Assembly: GCF_964275005.1 (NCBI RefSeq)
Contig: NC_092686.1
Location: 48,781,627-48,845,626 of the forward strand
Length of the DNA stretch: 64,000 bases
From: Diadema setosum
Lineage: Eukaryota; Echinodermata; Echinoidea; Diadematoida; Diadematidae
Direction: 5' to 3'
Made by a program: the position numbers and the translations under genes. Under the pieces are notes generated by a model. That model searched no databases, had not been told where the DNA came from, and saw only the letters and a program-made list of their open reading frames with translations. The first letter of the stretch is position 1; the number at the start of each line of letters is the position of its first letter. This document shows, piece by piece, positions 45,106-56,723 of this stretch.

Positions 45106-46610
45106 AGAATATGATAAATGACAAAGATTAATAGAGTATATTTGAGATCTTCTGATTTTACTAATATTTAGCACACAAGCTCTAACTGCGAAATCCTCTT
45201 TTGAAACATTCCCTAGTTTGGTGATCATCTTCTGGCCACTCTTTGGTGTGTCATTATTGGTTTGTTTGAGATGAAGAGCCAGTACAGTCGGCAACTTGTA
45301 CCGTGACATACTAGTACATGGCGTGCGAATAAAGAGCAATGGATAAAACACAAATGCATCTACTGTATTCTAAATAAATGGAGATGAATCATTATGTTAG
45401 AAATAGGTGCATAAAACTAATCTAATGCAAGATTTAACTAATATAGGGCCAGACGAACCTATCCCGAGGGTGAAAACAAGAAATCAACTAAAAATGATCA
45501 TAGTTATATTGCCCCCCCCCCCCAAAAAAAAGTGTAGGATAACAATCATATTGGAGTGGACAAGATTGCCGCTGAGGGCGCCATGAAGAAATGAGAAAAG
45601 CGAAGGGAATGGAGAAAGCTTGTTGACAGGTTTTCTGTGACACCCAAACCGGAGGGATTGAAAGATAAAGAAAAAAAAAAATAATTCAAAAGGAATATGC
45701 TTTGTTTGCGTTAACCCATTGAATTTTAGTTTGAAATAACTTCCATGGTTTCTCCAGATCTCCTAGAAAAAAAAAAGTTTTAACAAGTTTATGAGTAGAG
45801 TGAAATACCATACAAAGTTTCTGGTGATAAACAAAGGATAACCCTATTGAGAGACATCTTGCCCAGAAGTAAAGTCAGACACTATACATGTATCTTGTTA
45901 CTTAGAATTGGTCGGTGAAGAATAGGAATTAAAATCAATGTCCAGGTGAAAATTTCCTTGACGGTATACTTTAGTACAACTCAGCCAGTTGACAACAGCT
46001 AGATATCATTTGTAGCGCGAAATACAAAACTTGACATGATTCATATTATCATGAGGTAACATTTGAAATGATTCATGTCTAAATTTAAGCTCTGTTTGTT
46101 GAATGCCCACTGATATGCCAATTTCTGTGTGTATTAAAGTCAACGATGTTTTGCTCGAAGTTTCATGTTCTTTCTTTGTATGTTGTCTGTATTGCACCGT
46201 TACTAAGTCATATCGTGAGTATTTTTTCTATATACACTTTCTCTCAATTTTATACATTTTCACTCTTATGGGATCACATTCCCTGCATTCCTCGTATAAT
46301 TTTCCTTTGTCCCTATTCTATGCATTAATTGCAACGTTATTATCAAATCAATCAAAAATGAATCACGTAATGAAAACAAATCGAAATAAAGAAAGGAAGA
46401 TCTCACAAAACGGTAATATCACGGCACGTTATCGGAGCCCTTCTTTTGCCCCTACCCGATACATGCCCGACGAGATTCTTCTAGCACTTGACTCTTCATT
46501 ACATCGCTCAAAAAAGTACAAGTGCCACAGTTTTATGTTTTTGTTTTTGTTTGTTTGTTTGTTTGTTTGTTTGTTTTTTTTTTTTTTTGGGGGGGGGGGG
46601 CAAGGGGTAG
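44808..46610. other. No gene recognised
   Basis: Contains a (TA)n tract at 45053-45101 and a C-run/A-run patch near 45512. The plus-strand open frame 46103-46624 ends in a GTTT/T/G-run translation and has no domain. Confidence 0.5.
45053..45101. repeat. (TA)n microsatellite
   Basis: About 49 bp of uninterrupted alternation. Confidence 0.92.
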
Positions 46611-46616
46611 GGGTGC

Positions 46617-46635
46617 TTTATTGAGAGTCTTTATT
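46617..46635 (-). terminator. Candidate polyadenylation signals of the ankyrin gene
   Basis: Two AATAAA words on the minus strand (46617-46622 and 46630-46635), about 260-275 nt after the stop. No other AATAAA was noticed nearer the stop. Confidence 0.45.
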
Positions 46636-46890
46636 TTTGCTTTTGTTTCTATGTTAACTTTTATTAGAGTGGGTAGGACTGTTTAGACCTCTTTTCGTTA
46701 TCTATGGATAGCACAATGTCTCTTGGTACAGAGATAAAAATGTTTACAATTCGTTATTTCCCCTACAGCATTTGCTGTGACGACGCATTTTTTTTTTAAT
46801 TATTGTAACTAGCATCATTCCCGTAAACTTGGCACATTAAAATTCCAACTGGTCCTATTGTGTATTTTTCAAAATGGGATAAAGCTGTAA

Positions 46891-47636
46891 TTAATCGGAC
46901 TCGAAGGGATCTGTGACGTCATCACATGGACTAATGACAAATCTTTGCCTATTCTGTGTGGCTCGTTCGTTCACGGCACAGCCGTTCCTCGCCCAACACA
47001 AACGCATCATGTCTTTCACGTCCAATAGATCACGTTGAGCGAGTTCCATCTGTTGCCTTGTAGCGCGCAGATCATGCTGGAGTTCTTCTACTGCACGCTC
47101 CACGCTGTTAATACGTCGACATCGTGAATGACCATGGAACTTTTCGTTTGTTCCCGTCGTCGAGGTAATCGCAACCCCCTTACCACTTGACAAGTCACTA
47201 CTGCTCATAACCTCGCATGACTGGCTTTTACCAATGTCCCTAAGAAGTGTTCTCTTTTGTTTTCCGGTGTAACATGGATGTGGCTTGACTGCAGGTTCAG
47301 CGCAATTTTTTGATGGGAAAGTGTCGTACTCGTCACTGACTCCATTGTTCGACTGCCGACATACAGAAGAAACAGGTGTCGCAGCTGGCGCTGTCTTCTG
47401 ATGAGTACTACACATTGTATTCAAGATCCGGCTCTGAGCTCTCATTGCATTAGTTGTGTGAGGGTTGCAATCAATAGCGTTGATACCCCGCCAGTCGTTT
47501 TTTGCAGTTTGGCTATTACCTGGCCGATTGTGTGATAGCCCCTCTGAATGCGCAGGAGTGTTTACGGGCTTGCAAAGTAGTTCCGTCTGCATGATAGCAA
47601 ACGCCGAGGGCCCGGATAGGTGGTGGCTAGTTTTCT
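46891..47636 (-). CDS. Ankyrin gene exon 3
   Basis: Acceptor CTTTTTTATTTCAG, phase 1, then 248 codons including the stop. It encodes the disordered linker and the C-terminal coiled coil. Confidence 0.87.
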
Positions 47637-50600
47637 CTGAAATAAAAAAGAAAAACAAACAAACATTAAGACTAAATTTAATGGGACGTCAGCACAAAAA
47701 CTGAAGGCTTAAATGTAAGGAAGTTTGCGAACAAAGCAAACGCGTGTATGCATCAAGGAAGGTTAATTGATTTTCTCTTGATGTTAGACCTCAATTCACA
47801 CTTCCTCTTTCTCGCCACAAAAGAAAGCCGTGCACCAGGAGGGAAATTCCCTACCTAAAAATCAGTTCTGCACAGTTCTGCAAGATCTATGTGTCAAAAC
47901 ATTATCTTAACTTTGCTAGCTGTCCAAGACATCTTATTCTATACACAGTAAACAACTCACAGTTAATTGTATCATATAGCATCAACATTAGAAAGAATGA
48001 CAACGCCCTAACGTGTCGATGATAAGATACCTTGTGCGCTATTTTTGCTGCGAATGATGACGGGAACTATTACATTTATGACACATGTTTTCTTCCTTGA
48101 GTGATAGTCTTATGACCATCTTGTTACAATCACATACGTAATCACGTCGCGACGACGCGTCGTGGCGCCATTTCACGTTTTAAAGGGATCGTATAGTTTT
48201 AATAATTATGAAAGAGCATGTAATTCCATGGGGAATCCAAATTTTATTTGATGAAAATTGGTTTTGAAATGGGTGAGCAATCCTAATAAAAGCTGGGATC
48301 CATCTTTTATCACGATCGTTTTGTTTTATTTGTTTTTTGGATGTTTCAGCCATTCTAAAACAGATTTTCATCAAACTTTGCATTCCTCTTAGAACGGTGT
48401 GCTCTGTATTATTGTATAAGTGGTTTCTTGGTATCTTGCAAAAAATTAAAAGCCCAATACTCATCTTCACCAAGACTATACCATCCCTTTAAGTACTTTC
48501 AAATTTCAATTTCCGTTTTCACTTGATTTAAAAACCACTGAAGTATCAAGGCTCGAGTTTGATCATCGTCAACCCTCGAAACAACAACAAAGACAACAAA
48601 AACTTAAGAATAGAAAACAAGTACCGTCACCTTTTAGCAAATAATATTTCAACGAAATGTTGGATACCGTTTTCAAACTCTTCGCAGGTCGCAGATAACG
48701 TGTTTATTTTATTTTTATTTTGTTTCATTGTTACAGTACTCAACGTGCAACTAAAGTAATGAGATAAGTATCATAACGTTACATACATATTCATTTATTC
48801 TTATTCATTTATTTGTTTTGTTTCAGGAGGGTTTAGCTCTGTTTAGCTAGTATACATACACTGTTATTCTCAGAGACCCTACACATACATCACAAAATAG
48901 AAATAAAGACACATTGATAGTTCTCGGAAACAATCAACACATTATGTACTTATGCGCATCCTTTTTTGTTATGGCAGAGCCTTTGAAAACAGGCAAGTTG
49001 AACAGATCTTAGATTCCAACATTTGCTAGTTGTTCCAACTTCCATATCCAAGAAATGAATGTAATCTAAACATGCCCTCTATGATCATTAGTTTGGAGTG
49101 GGCCGAAACAGTGTATCAAAGCCTGTGTATTAATATACTACTTTAAATTAGCAAGTACAATCTTACCTGTAATGGGTATACAATATACACTTTCCTGATC
49201 TAGATATCATTTTTTTCCCCAAGGAAAGGTATATTGTAACACTGTATCTTGTTGATTCATCAATTAACTCGTTGATTCAAAGAGATCGTTTATCAAACGA
49301 ATAAGACTCACTTGATTTAGACAGCTTCTCGTATCCCAGGTGTTTACAAATGATTTTATGTCCAGCAACCTCGGCTTCATCCATGGCCGTGCGTCCTTTC
49401 GAATTGGTGATGGATGAATCAATACCAGCAGCGAGAAGTACAAGGACCACGCGGTGATGTCCCCGAAAGGCGGCAAGGTGTAGGGCCGTGTCACCATACT
49501 GGGTTTGTACTTGGAGTGGGGCTTTATTTTCGATCAGGAATCTGATAAAAAAAATAATAATAATCAATAGCGAATTTGTCTCTTCTCCCTTAATCTCCTT
49601 TCAGCCCTTTACCATCAATATGACAACTTTAATTACAACTATAATATATTTCAGTGTAATCATCAGAATGATATTAAATTCCAATGTCTATCGTGATGCT
49701 GTCTACAAAAGCAGCCTTTTTTTTTTTTTTGGCAACACATACAAGTACTTTGATTTCTTGAAAGCAGTGCCATATTGAGAGAACATTTTTTTTTTTTTTC
49801 ACATTGAACCTCAATAAAACAGCTATAACCACATTCAAAGTTAATTTCGTGGTGTATAATGTGTGTGGTTGTGTGTGTTGAATAGATAGAGAAATTTGTA
49901 GAGATAGCGAGGAGGGGGTGGGGCGATGAATGACAGGCAGAAAGATTCCACTGAGCGTGAAGAGATTATGACATCATACACGTTGGAAAGAGAAAGTGAA
50001 GGATGTCGTCCGGTTTATATTCAACAGACTCTTTGATTATGCAGACGGCGCAAGATCTATCATAGACTGTGGGGGCAATCAGGCCATAGTCTATGCAACG
50101 TGATTGATATGAATTTCAGGTTATTAAAGTCATGATTTTGGCGGCACGCACGGCCGTTTAAATTGTATGTCTGTTTTTATGGTCAAAGCGGATGCAGTCC
50201 ACCAAGTTTAGTCCTGACATTAAAAGCTGCGGTGGTGCCAGTAATGCCTAGAATGTCGGACACTGGTTAGATGACATGACATGTTCTTTGTCTGTTTGCT
50301 TCGAGCTCGTTTGTCTTTCCTCCAGCTCCTTTCCCGTCATCACTCATGCATACACTGGATCCGCATCCGGGGTATTCACGGTATTGGCCATGACGGGGCA
50401 AAATTTAGCAAACTATTCACAATCTTATGAGCTTGTATGCACCTTTGTGGTGCAAAGAATGAAATCATTTACCTTTCTCAGTAAATACACAGGATAGTAG
50501 AGACACTGGAGCTTGAAAGGTAGCCTACGTGCGAAGGAGGGGAAAATCATGGACCTACATAGTAGATCCATACCCCCCTTGACAAAGCTTGATTAAACTT

Positions 50601-51818
50601 ATAAATTTGATCATGTCCATGCACGTAACTCTACAGGATGTATATAGAATGTACACGCATACGCCTATTCAGTTGTAATCACGAGAAAGGTACGATCACA
50701 AGTGGTCATACAATTAGCCGGTTTTTACTTCATTTAAACGATTTGTAAATTTGTCATTCATAATGACGAAAATTCTTATACATGTACCATATTTTATTCT
50801 GTCCTCATCACTGTAAAAAAAAAATCTGACGGCAACAGAGTCGCAAGAAATTTGGTTTGAAAATACAGGCTGTATGTATTGTAGCATACATTACAGAACT
50901 GTAATTCAAATTACAGGTTGCTATGCAACCTTGAATAGCAGAAATATATTGTAAAACGTTTAACATTATGTTATTATTTCTATAGAGAAGCATATTTATG
51001 TTATATCATGTTTAGGTTTTATCAACTATTGCAATGTATGTATATCTGTACGAAATATATAAAGTTTTCCTGAAATAGAACTGGAGAGTTGTCATCAACA
51101 TTCACTTGAGAAAGTAGAAAATGCCCGTAGACCTTTTATCAGAATCGTGAGATTTCGGAGCTGAGAATATTACCTTAGCAATTATAGACCTAACCTATGA
51201 CGATTTGAAATGCAACATCCATGGAACCATTTCCCACCTCGCATTGGCAGCTGATTGGGAAGTATTACCGTTATCTGAAGTTAAACCTGAGGTATACAAT
51301 TCTTTTGTCTACCTTTGTATTGGCTTGTGTGCGATATGACCTAAATCTCAGTTCCACGTCAAAGTGTAGATTGATTTATTGCATCTTCTCTCTTTTATTA
51401 TCTTGTTAACTCTGTATTTATTATTAGCTTTATTTTGAGTTTATAGATTTGTTTTCGTCTTTGAAAAGATAAACAAACAAACAAACAAAACAACACTTTT
51501 ACTTTGAATTTTATTCAGTGAAGATTGGAATTGTCGAAAATATTTGTGAACTCACCTAACGATGGTTTCATGGCCTCTTTCGGCTGCAGCATGTAAAGCC
51601 GTAGCGCCCCATGTTGTAGTGGCTTCCACACGAGCTCCTCTGCCATGCAACCAGCGCACCACGCCAGAGTACCCCCGTACACAGGCGACAAAAAGCGGCG
51701 TCTCATTGTTCTCTGGAGATTGATAGTTTACAAGCTTGCCACAACTCGGGGAGAAAGTTAGCAGCCGTTGAATCTCCTCAATATCATTTGCTTTGATGGC
51801 AAGTAATAGGGAATTCAT
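46891..51818 (-). CDS. Ankyrin-repeat protein with C-terminal coiled coil, 412 aa, three exons
   Basis: Exons 51556-51818, 49312-49541 and 46891-47636 join in phases 2 and 1 into 413 codons ending in TAA. The ATG has A at -3. Residues 2-165 form about five ankyrin repeats, seen from N-E-T-P-L-F-V-A-C-V-R-G, A-T-A-L-H-A-A-A-E-R-G-H, D-T-A-L-H-L-A-A-F-R-G-H and R-T-A-M-D-E-A-E-V-A-G. Residues about 170-340 are polar and probably disordered. Residues about 342-379 (V-E-R-A-V-E-E-L onward) make a short coiled coil, followed by a 33-residue tail. No signal peptide or membrane segment is seen, so it is likely an intracellular scaffold (inference). AATAAA signals lie on the minus strand about 260-275 nt past the stop. 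I cannot name an orthologue. Confidence 0.85.
48180..48492. mobile_element. 313-bp MITE flanked by TTAA
   Basis: TTAAAGGGATCGTATAGT and its near-complement ACTATACCATCCCTTTAA bound it, so TTAA is at both ends (piggyBac- or Kolobok-type target). It lies in intron 2 of the ankyrin gene. Non-coding. Confidence 0.78.
49312..49541 (-). CDS. Ankyrin gene exon 2
   Basis: Acceptor TTTTTATCAG, donor ATCAA|GTGAGT, phases 2 to 1. It completes the third repeat (T-I-V-R-F-L-I-E-N) and encodes the fourth and fifth. Confidence 0.88.
49542..51555 (-). other. Ankyrin gene intron 1
   Basis: About 2 kb, AT-rich with T runs near 49718 and 49788. No element ends or coding segments recognised. Confidence 0.55.
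51556..51818 (-). CDS. Ankyrin gene exon 1
   Basis: ATG plus the first two and a half ankyrin repeats. The donor is GTTAG|GTGAGT, phase 2. The exon break falls inside the third repeat. Confidence 0.88.
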
Positions 51819-54571
51819 TTTATTTCTTGCAGTTTGTTGCTGTCTGTGGCCAAACCACCCAGTACCACTCGTGCAATTACTCGTTTCGTGTGTCTACATG
51901 TATGTCCCGGGTATTCGTCGTCTGCTACACACCATTTTTCATCGTACATGCGCGCTCATACAGATGAAGCATTAAAAAGCATAGAGGAACGGAAATTGTG
52001 ACGGTGACTTCCCAGCGTCAAGAAAAGGAGTCGGTTGTATGGAATGCATCGAGGCTACTCCAAAAGAATCTGCAACATACAGGAGTTTGCAAAAATACGT
52101 TTATTATGCCAGTCCTGCATAGGACAGAATGCTACAATCATAGTATGCCTAGAACGAGATTTAGGCCTCTGCAGGTGACTGGCGTGGGTTGAAGGGGTAT
52201 TGTGACTCACAGGGTGTTGGTTAAGACGCGTTTTGTTGATAACAACCAGTCAGTGGTGAGAACGATCCGCGACTCATTCATAGTACAGAAGATTGCCGGT
52301 TCTTGCCGAAGTATGCAACTGCGGGGAGGGCATTTGTTCCGGATTTCGAAGAATCGGTCGTTGGCCTGTAAACACTTTCGAAACTGCTGCATTGCTGGAG
52401 AGCCACAGAAATGCAGTGTACATAATCAGAATTATAGCTTTGAACATTTTTTTTTTGCACGTTTGATTTTGTTAGCATTTGAGTAACTTACCAATTATTA
52501 CCAATAAACTGACAGAGATTATAAATTTCTCATTACTATATTCCAATTTTCAATTATATTTCGAGGAATGGATGGTCCAAATCTACAATGCATGTCACAT
52601 TCAGCTGTGTGCTCAGCTACACTCGCGTTTACTTGTCGCAGACAAGTAAACACACATAAAGACATGCACTTGGAAGGCACAATGACTTGTAACAATACTT
52701 AATCCGTAATAAACAGTTCATAATAAAATCAGCAATAAATAGTTTCTACTCAATCCCAATAATCCCCAAAAGACTTTATTTGCAAAAAGGATGCATATAT
52801 ACGTCACTGAAATCCAGAGAGCTGTACTGAGGGACCCATTAAATTAACTTCTATATTGGTATCTCGTTTATATTAACCAATTAACCAATTTATATTGAAA
52901 ACAGAAACGGAAAGATTACTTTGCATAATGTGTGGGTTGTTAAAAAACACACAAAACAAACTAGAATATAAAGATAATTCATCTATTTACTTGTTTACAT
53001 CTCAAACTTATTCTCTTCTCTCTTTATGAATTAGAAGACTTGTGGAAAAGGGATACCCTTCTTTCATTATTTTTTAAGTAATCATGAAAATAAAAACTTA
53101 CCTAATCTCATTGAAACCAGCTGTACTTTCTCACAGTTTTGCCAAGTAGAATTTGTCATTAGAATATAATTCGTCTACTCATATGATGTGCAGAAATCGT
53201 TGAATAATCCGAGCTTGAAACACTATATAGTTGATGTGCCGTGGCTTATAACCCGTCTTTACTGTATCAAAGAGCGACTGTATCCGTTTTACTCACGCGG
53301 ACACTCATAAACCACATATTCCTCCGCACAACCTGAAAACAAATGCTAGTTTGGATGCATATCCGTGCACAAATACACACTTTATACGCCAATCCTCGAC
53401 CACTTCCGGGTCACAAAAGGTTTCATCATATCTTAGGTTTCCTGGGAATATACCTTTATCTCTACGAACTAGCTCAGGGCCCCAAAGAGTGGTTTGTTTA
53501 CAGATATTTTATATTCAAAGGGGTATGTGCATTTCACGGTGACAGCTCAGGATTACCCATGGAAAGGTCTAATTTCCCGGAGGCTAGACTTCTCATGAAT
53601 TTTCCGGGTATTTTCAGAGAGAACCGTAATCTCATACAAACATGTCATCCACGGCCTTTTGTTCGCACTGGACTGCTGGAGGAATGAAACACCCCCAAAT
53701 TGAAAGGTTATGAGACTCGTGTCTTTGGATTTTAATTCCTTTTAGACTTAAGGTTAATTAACTCATTTCCTTGCCCCATGATATGAAACCTATCTTGGCT
53801 CAAACGCATTGCATTGTATAGTATTCTAAGTTTACTTGACGTAATCGAGTAAAAGAGGAATGTGGAGAGTAGTTTCTTACATTAAGTGGACGAATCTTTG
53901 TCGGATAGTTTCTCACGATATGTGGGAAAAAAAAAACAAAAACAAAAAACGTCAAATAGAACTGTTACCTGCATTAGCTCAATTCTTCATCTAGTATACG
54001 GTACAATATTGTGTTAAAAATCACCCAGGCCAGAATTGATTGGTGAGTATAGCCCTTAGACAACTCTATAACATAATGTTATGGCGAAAGGTGAAGTACC
54101 ATGCGAAATTTTGCAAAGTGTTAGATAAAGATGACAAAACGGTCATGTAACAATGGATGTATGATACGCCTTGATTTGAGATGGAAGATTAACCTCTTAG
54201 ATTCAATCAACCCACGAGCACGCGTGGATCCATGACGCACACTTCAGTGCGTCCATAGCATTGTCCCCTGTCGAGGCCATCCGCGTCGAGCAGAAAAAGG
54301 GGAAGTCCCGTATCGTTTCATCAACAATAGCCTGTAGGAATATCCGTAGCGCGGGGAAAACGGGGGGAATTCAGTGCTTCGAATTAGTACTGTAGGCTGT
54401 CAAAGAGTGTAAAGGAAAGATGTCTGCATCTTGCATTTATCAAATATCTCCCAGAGTAAGTGTATACGTTGGACAGAAAGTATCATACGAATACATGTAC
54501 AATCATATCGGATTGACATGCTATGCAGCTTTACAGCAGCTATGCAGGTTTATATACAAATTCGATGAAAT
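51819..54571. other. 5' flank of the ankyrin gene and beyond
   Basis: It presumably holds the ankyrin promoter, but no TATA box or CpG island is evident. The open frame at 53343-53687 (plus, 114 codons) has no recognisable domain. Confidence 0.4.
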
Positions 54572-54579
54572 GTTGCAAC

Positions 54580-54930
54580 CACCGAACTAAAACATAGTGG
54601 AATGCGTGTCCCTATTCCCAACATACACGAGACCGTGCAGCCAAATTACCGTGTTGCGTCGCCATCTTGTTCGGGCAATTTTTCCTTATATGGAGTGCAC
54701 GCTTTGGCGCGGTCAGACTGGGCCACTGGTACGCGCGCAAGCAAGAGTACGCCGTCCAGTGGCTAGTGATTATGACGTAACAATGCACGTTTGTACATGA
54801 CAATGGTCAATTGCGCTTCGCCGCACTCCATATAAGGAAAAATTGCCCGAACAAAATGGCGGTGGTAGCAAGTTTTGGTGGCTGCGTATTTCCTGGGTGA
54901 ACACGCATTCCACTATGTTTTAGTTCGGTG
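54580..54930. mobile_element. 351-bp hAT-like MITE with 8-bp target duplication
   Basis: Ends CACCGAACTAAAACATAGTG and its exact complement. GTTGCAAC flanks both sides (54572-54579, 54931-54938). A nearby duplicate of the flanks at 55006-55060 carries a single GTTGCAAC (55017-55024), the expected empty site. An 8-bp duplication fits hAT elements. The interior is GC-rich with two inverted CArG-like boxes and ATGGCG words; no transposase. Confidence 0.88.
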
Positions 54931-54962
54931 GTTGCAACGAGTTAATATCATTCTATGAATAC

Positions 54963-54965
<3 letters not shown>

Positions 54966-55006
<41 letters not shown>

Positions 55007-55063
55007 TCGATGAAATGTTGCAACGAGTTAATATCATGCTATGAATACGTGTATATAATTATA

Positions 55064-55104
<41 letters not shown>

Positions 55105-55130
55105 GTGTGTGTGTGTGTGTGTGTGTGTCT
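54966..55130. repeat. (TA)n, duplicate flank, (TA)n, (GT)n
   Basis: A TA tract at 54966-55000, a copy of the MITE flank, a second TA tract to about 55100, then a GT/GTCT tract to about 55140. Confidence 0.9.
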
Positions 55131-55483
55131 GTCTGTCTGTGTCTGTGTTTGTGAGCTCCGTGCTGCTACTATATGAGTCCTATCATCAAGTATGATGAAA
55201 CGAAAATCTCAGGTGATGATTTATCGAAAGTGTTTGAAATGTCTATCATCGAGTGACTTATTTATATCGAATTTGTGCTCAAACGCATACACTCTCGCCC
55301 ACGTATCACTTTATTTGTGGTAAGTTGTGAAGATACATTATTATGAGCCTGTAGTCTGTTCAAGCCCTCGAACCCGGATCTCGAGTGAGTCATGTTCCCT
55401 CTAACTCCCTCTCTCCCTCTCCCTCTCTCTCTCTACCAATCTCCCTCTCTCTCTCTCTCTCGCTTTCTTGTAACTAGATTAAG

Positions 55484-55940
55484 TTAAAGGGCAAGTCAAC
55501 CTTCATAGTCTATGGACTGAGTGAATTCAGCAATACATGTATTAGTAGAACACACCAGTGAGAGTTTGAAGAAAATCGCACAATCCGTCAAAAGTTATGA
55601 ATTTTTGAAGTTTCTGCTCAGTCACTGCTGGATGAGAAGACTATACTACAGCTTGTGATGTTACATGTGTAGAACTATATAAAGAAAATATACAGAATAT
55701 TCAACACATTTTCACTTTTTCGCATAATAAAAGAGTGCTTCACTTTCCTCTTTCACAAGGCAGGGGGAATAATATTACCCTTCACATGCGTCAGTGACAA
55801 GTCGAGGAAATGTGCACTTTTTTGAAAAAGTAAAAACACTAAATTCTCTTTATATTTTCCTCAAATCGTTCTTTAGAGCATGTTACATTATACACTGTCG
55901 TAGCCTTCTCATCCAGCAGTGACTGTGCAGACACATGCAC
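55484..55940. mobile_element. TTAAAGGG-type fold-back repeat
   Basis: Starts TTAAAGGGCAAGTCAACC. Arms of about 26 bp (55619-55644; 55900-55925) share CAGTCACTGCTGGATGAGAAG in inverted orientation. The right edge abuts the next TTAA element. A relative in the opposite orientation lies near 38199-38260. Confidence 0.6.
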
Positions 55941-56296
55941 TTAAAGGGGATGGGTAGTAACTGATCAGTGGGAATGCTGGGGGGGTGATTGTTCCAATTC
56001 TTGTGGGATTCATTTAAGAGTACATTATATCTACTGTTGTGTGAAAATTATTTGCTTCAGAACGGTCTCATATTCAAGTAATATGCAGTTTAATGCCGCG
56101 TCACTGTACAGGCATGCTAACCTGGAAACATTAAACTGCACATTACTTGAATATGAGACCATTCTGAAGCAAATAATTTTCACACAACAATATACATATA
56201 ATGTACTCTTAAATGAATTCCACAAGGATTGGAACAATCATCCCCCAGCATTCCCACTGATTCCCACTGATCAGTTACTAGCCATGATCCCTTTAA
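55941..56296. mobile_element. ~350-bp fold-back MITE flanked by TTAA
   Basis: TTAAAGGGGATGGGTAGTAA faces TTACTAGCCATGATCCCTTTAA. Nearly the whole element is one long palindrome, for example ATTACTTGAATATGAGACC on both arms. The loop is about 40 bp near 56090-56130. Non-coding. Confidence 0.85.
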
Positions 56297-56651
56297 AAAG
56301 TCATAATTTGTGAACGGATTGTCCGATATTCCCGAAACTTCAACTGATGTTTCTACAAATATTACTGCATACATTATGGATCACATGTATATGAAGGTGG
56401 ATTTGTCCTTAAAAGCAAGTAAACAAACAAACAAACATACAAATAAAAAACATTTATTTTCATCAGGTATGCGAAATATGTTACTAGTTTTTGTTTCTCA
56501 TCCGTAATAGAATGTGTTGCAGTATATTGACTTAAATCCAGTTGAATATTTGAACTTAATTGTTCATAGCGATATGTCTAGCCTATCGCAGTATGTATGG
56601 CAGGTAGTTAGGTATTTATTTCCGTTAAAAACATATAAAAATTACAGTTTA

Positions 56652-56723
56652 AAACGGCTGGAATGCCCATATTCAGCGGTGCCGCCATGATCCCACTGGT
56701 CTTCCATGGGGTCCAGTTACATA
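56652..56723. repeat. Truncated inverted copy of the 6.4-kb dispersed repeat
   Basis: GCCCATATTCAGC and GGTCTTCCATGGGGTCCAG are the complements of words at 6577-6635, in the matching reverse order. Confidence 0.65.

Noticed and set aside
46103-46624. 173-codon plus-strand open frame
   Set aside because: Its last third is a translation of GTTT, T and G runs; the rest has no recognisable domain.
53343-53687. 114-codon plus-strand open frame
   Set aside because: No domain or repeat features; length is within what chance allows here.
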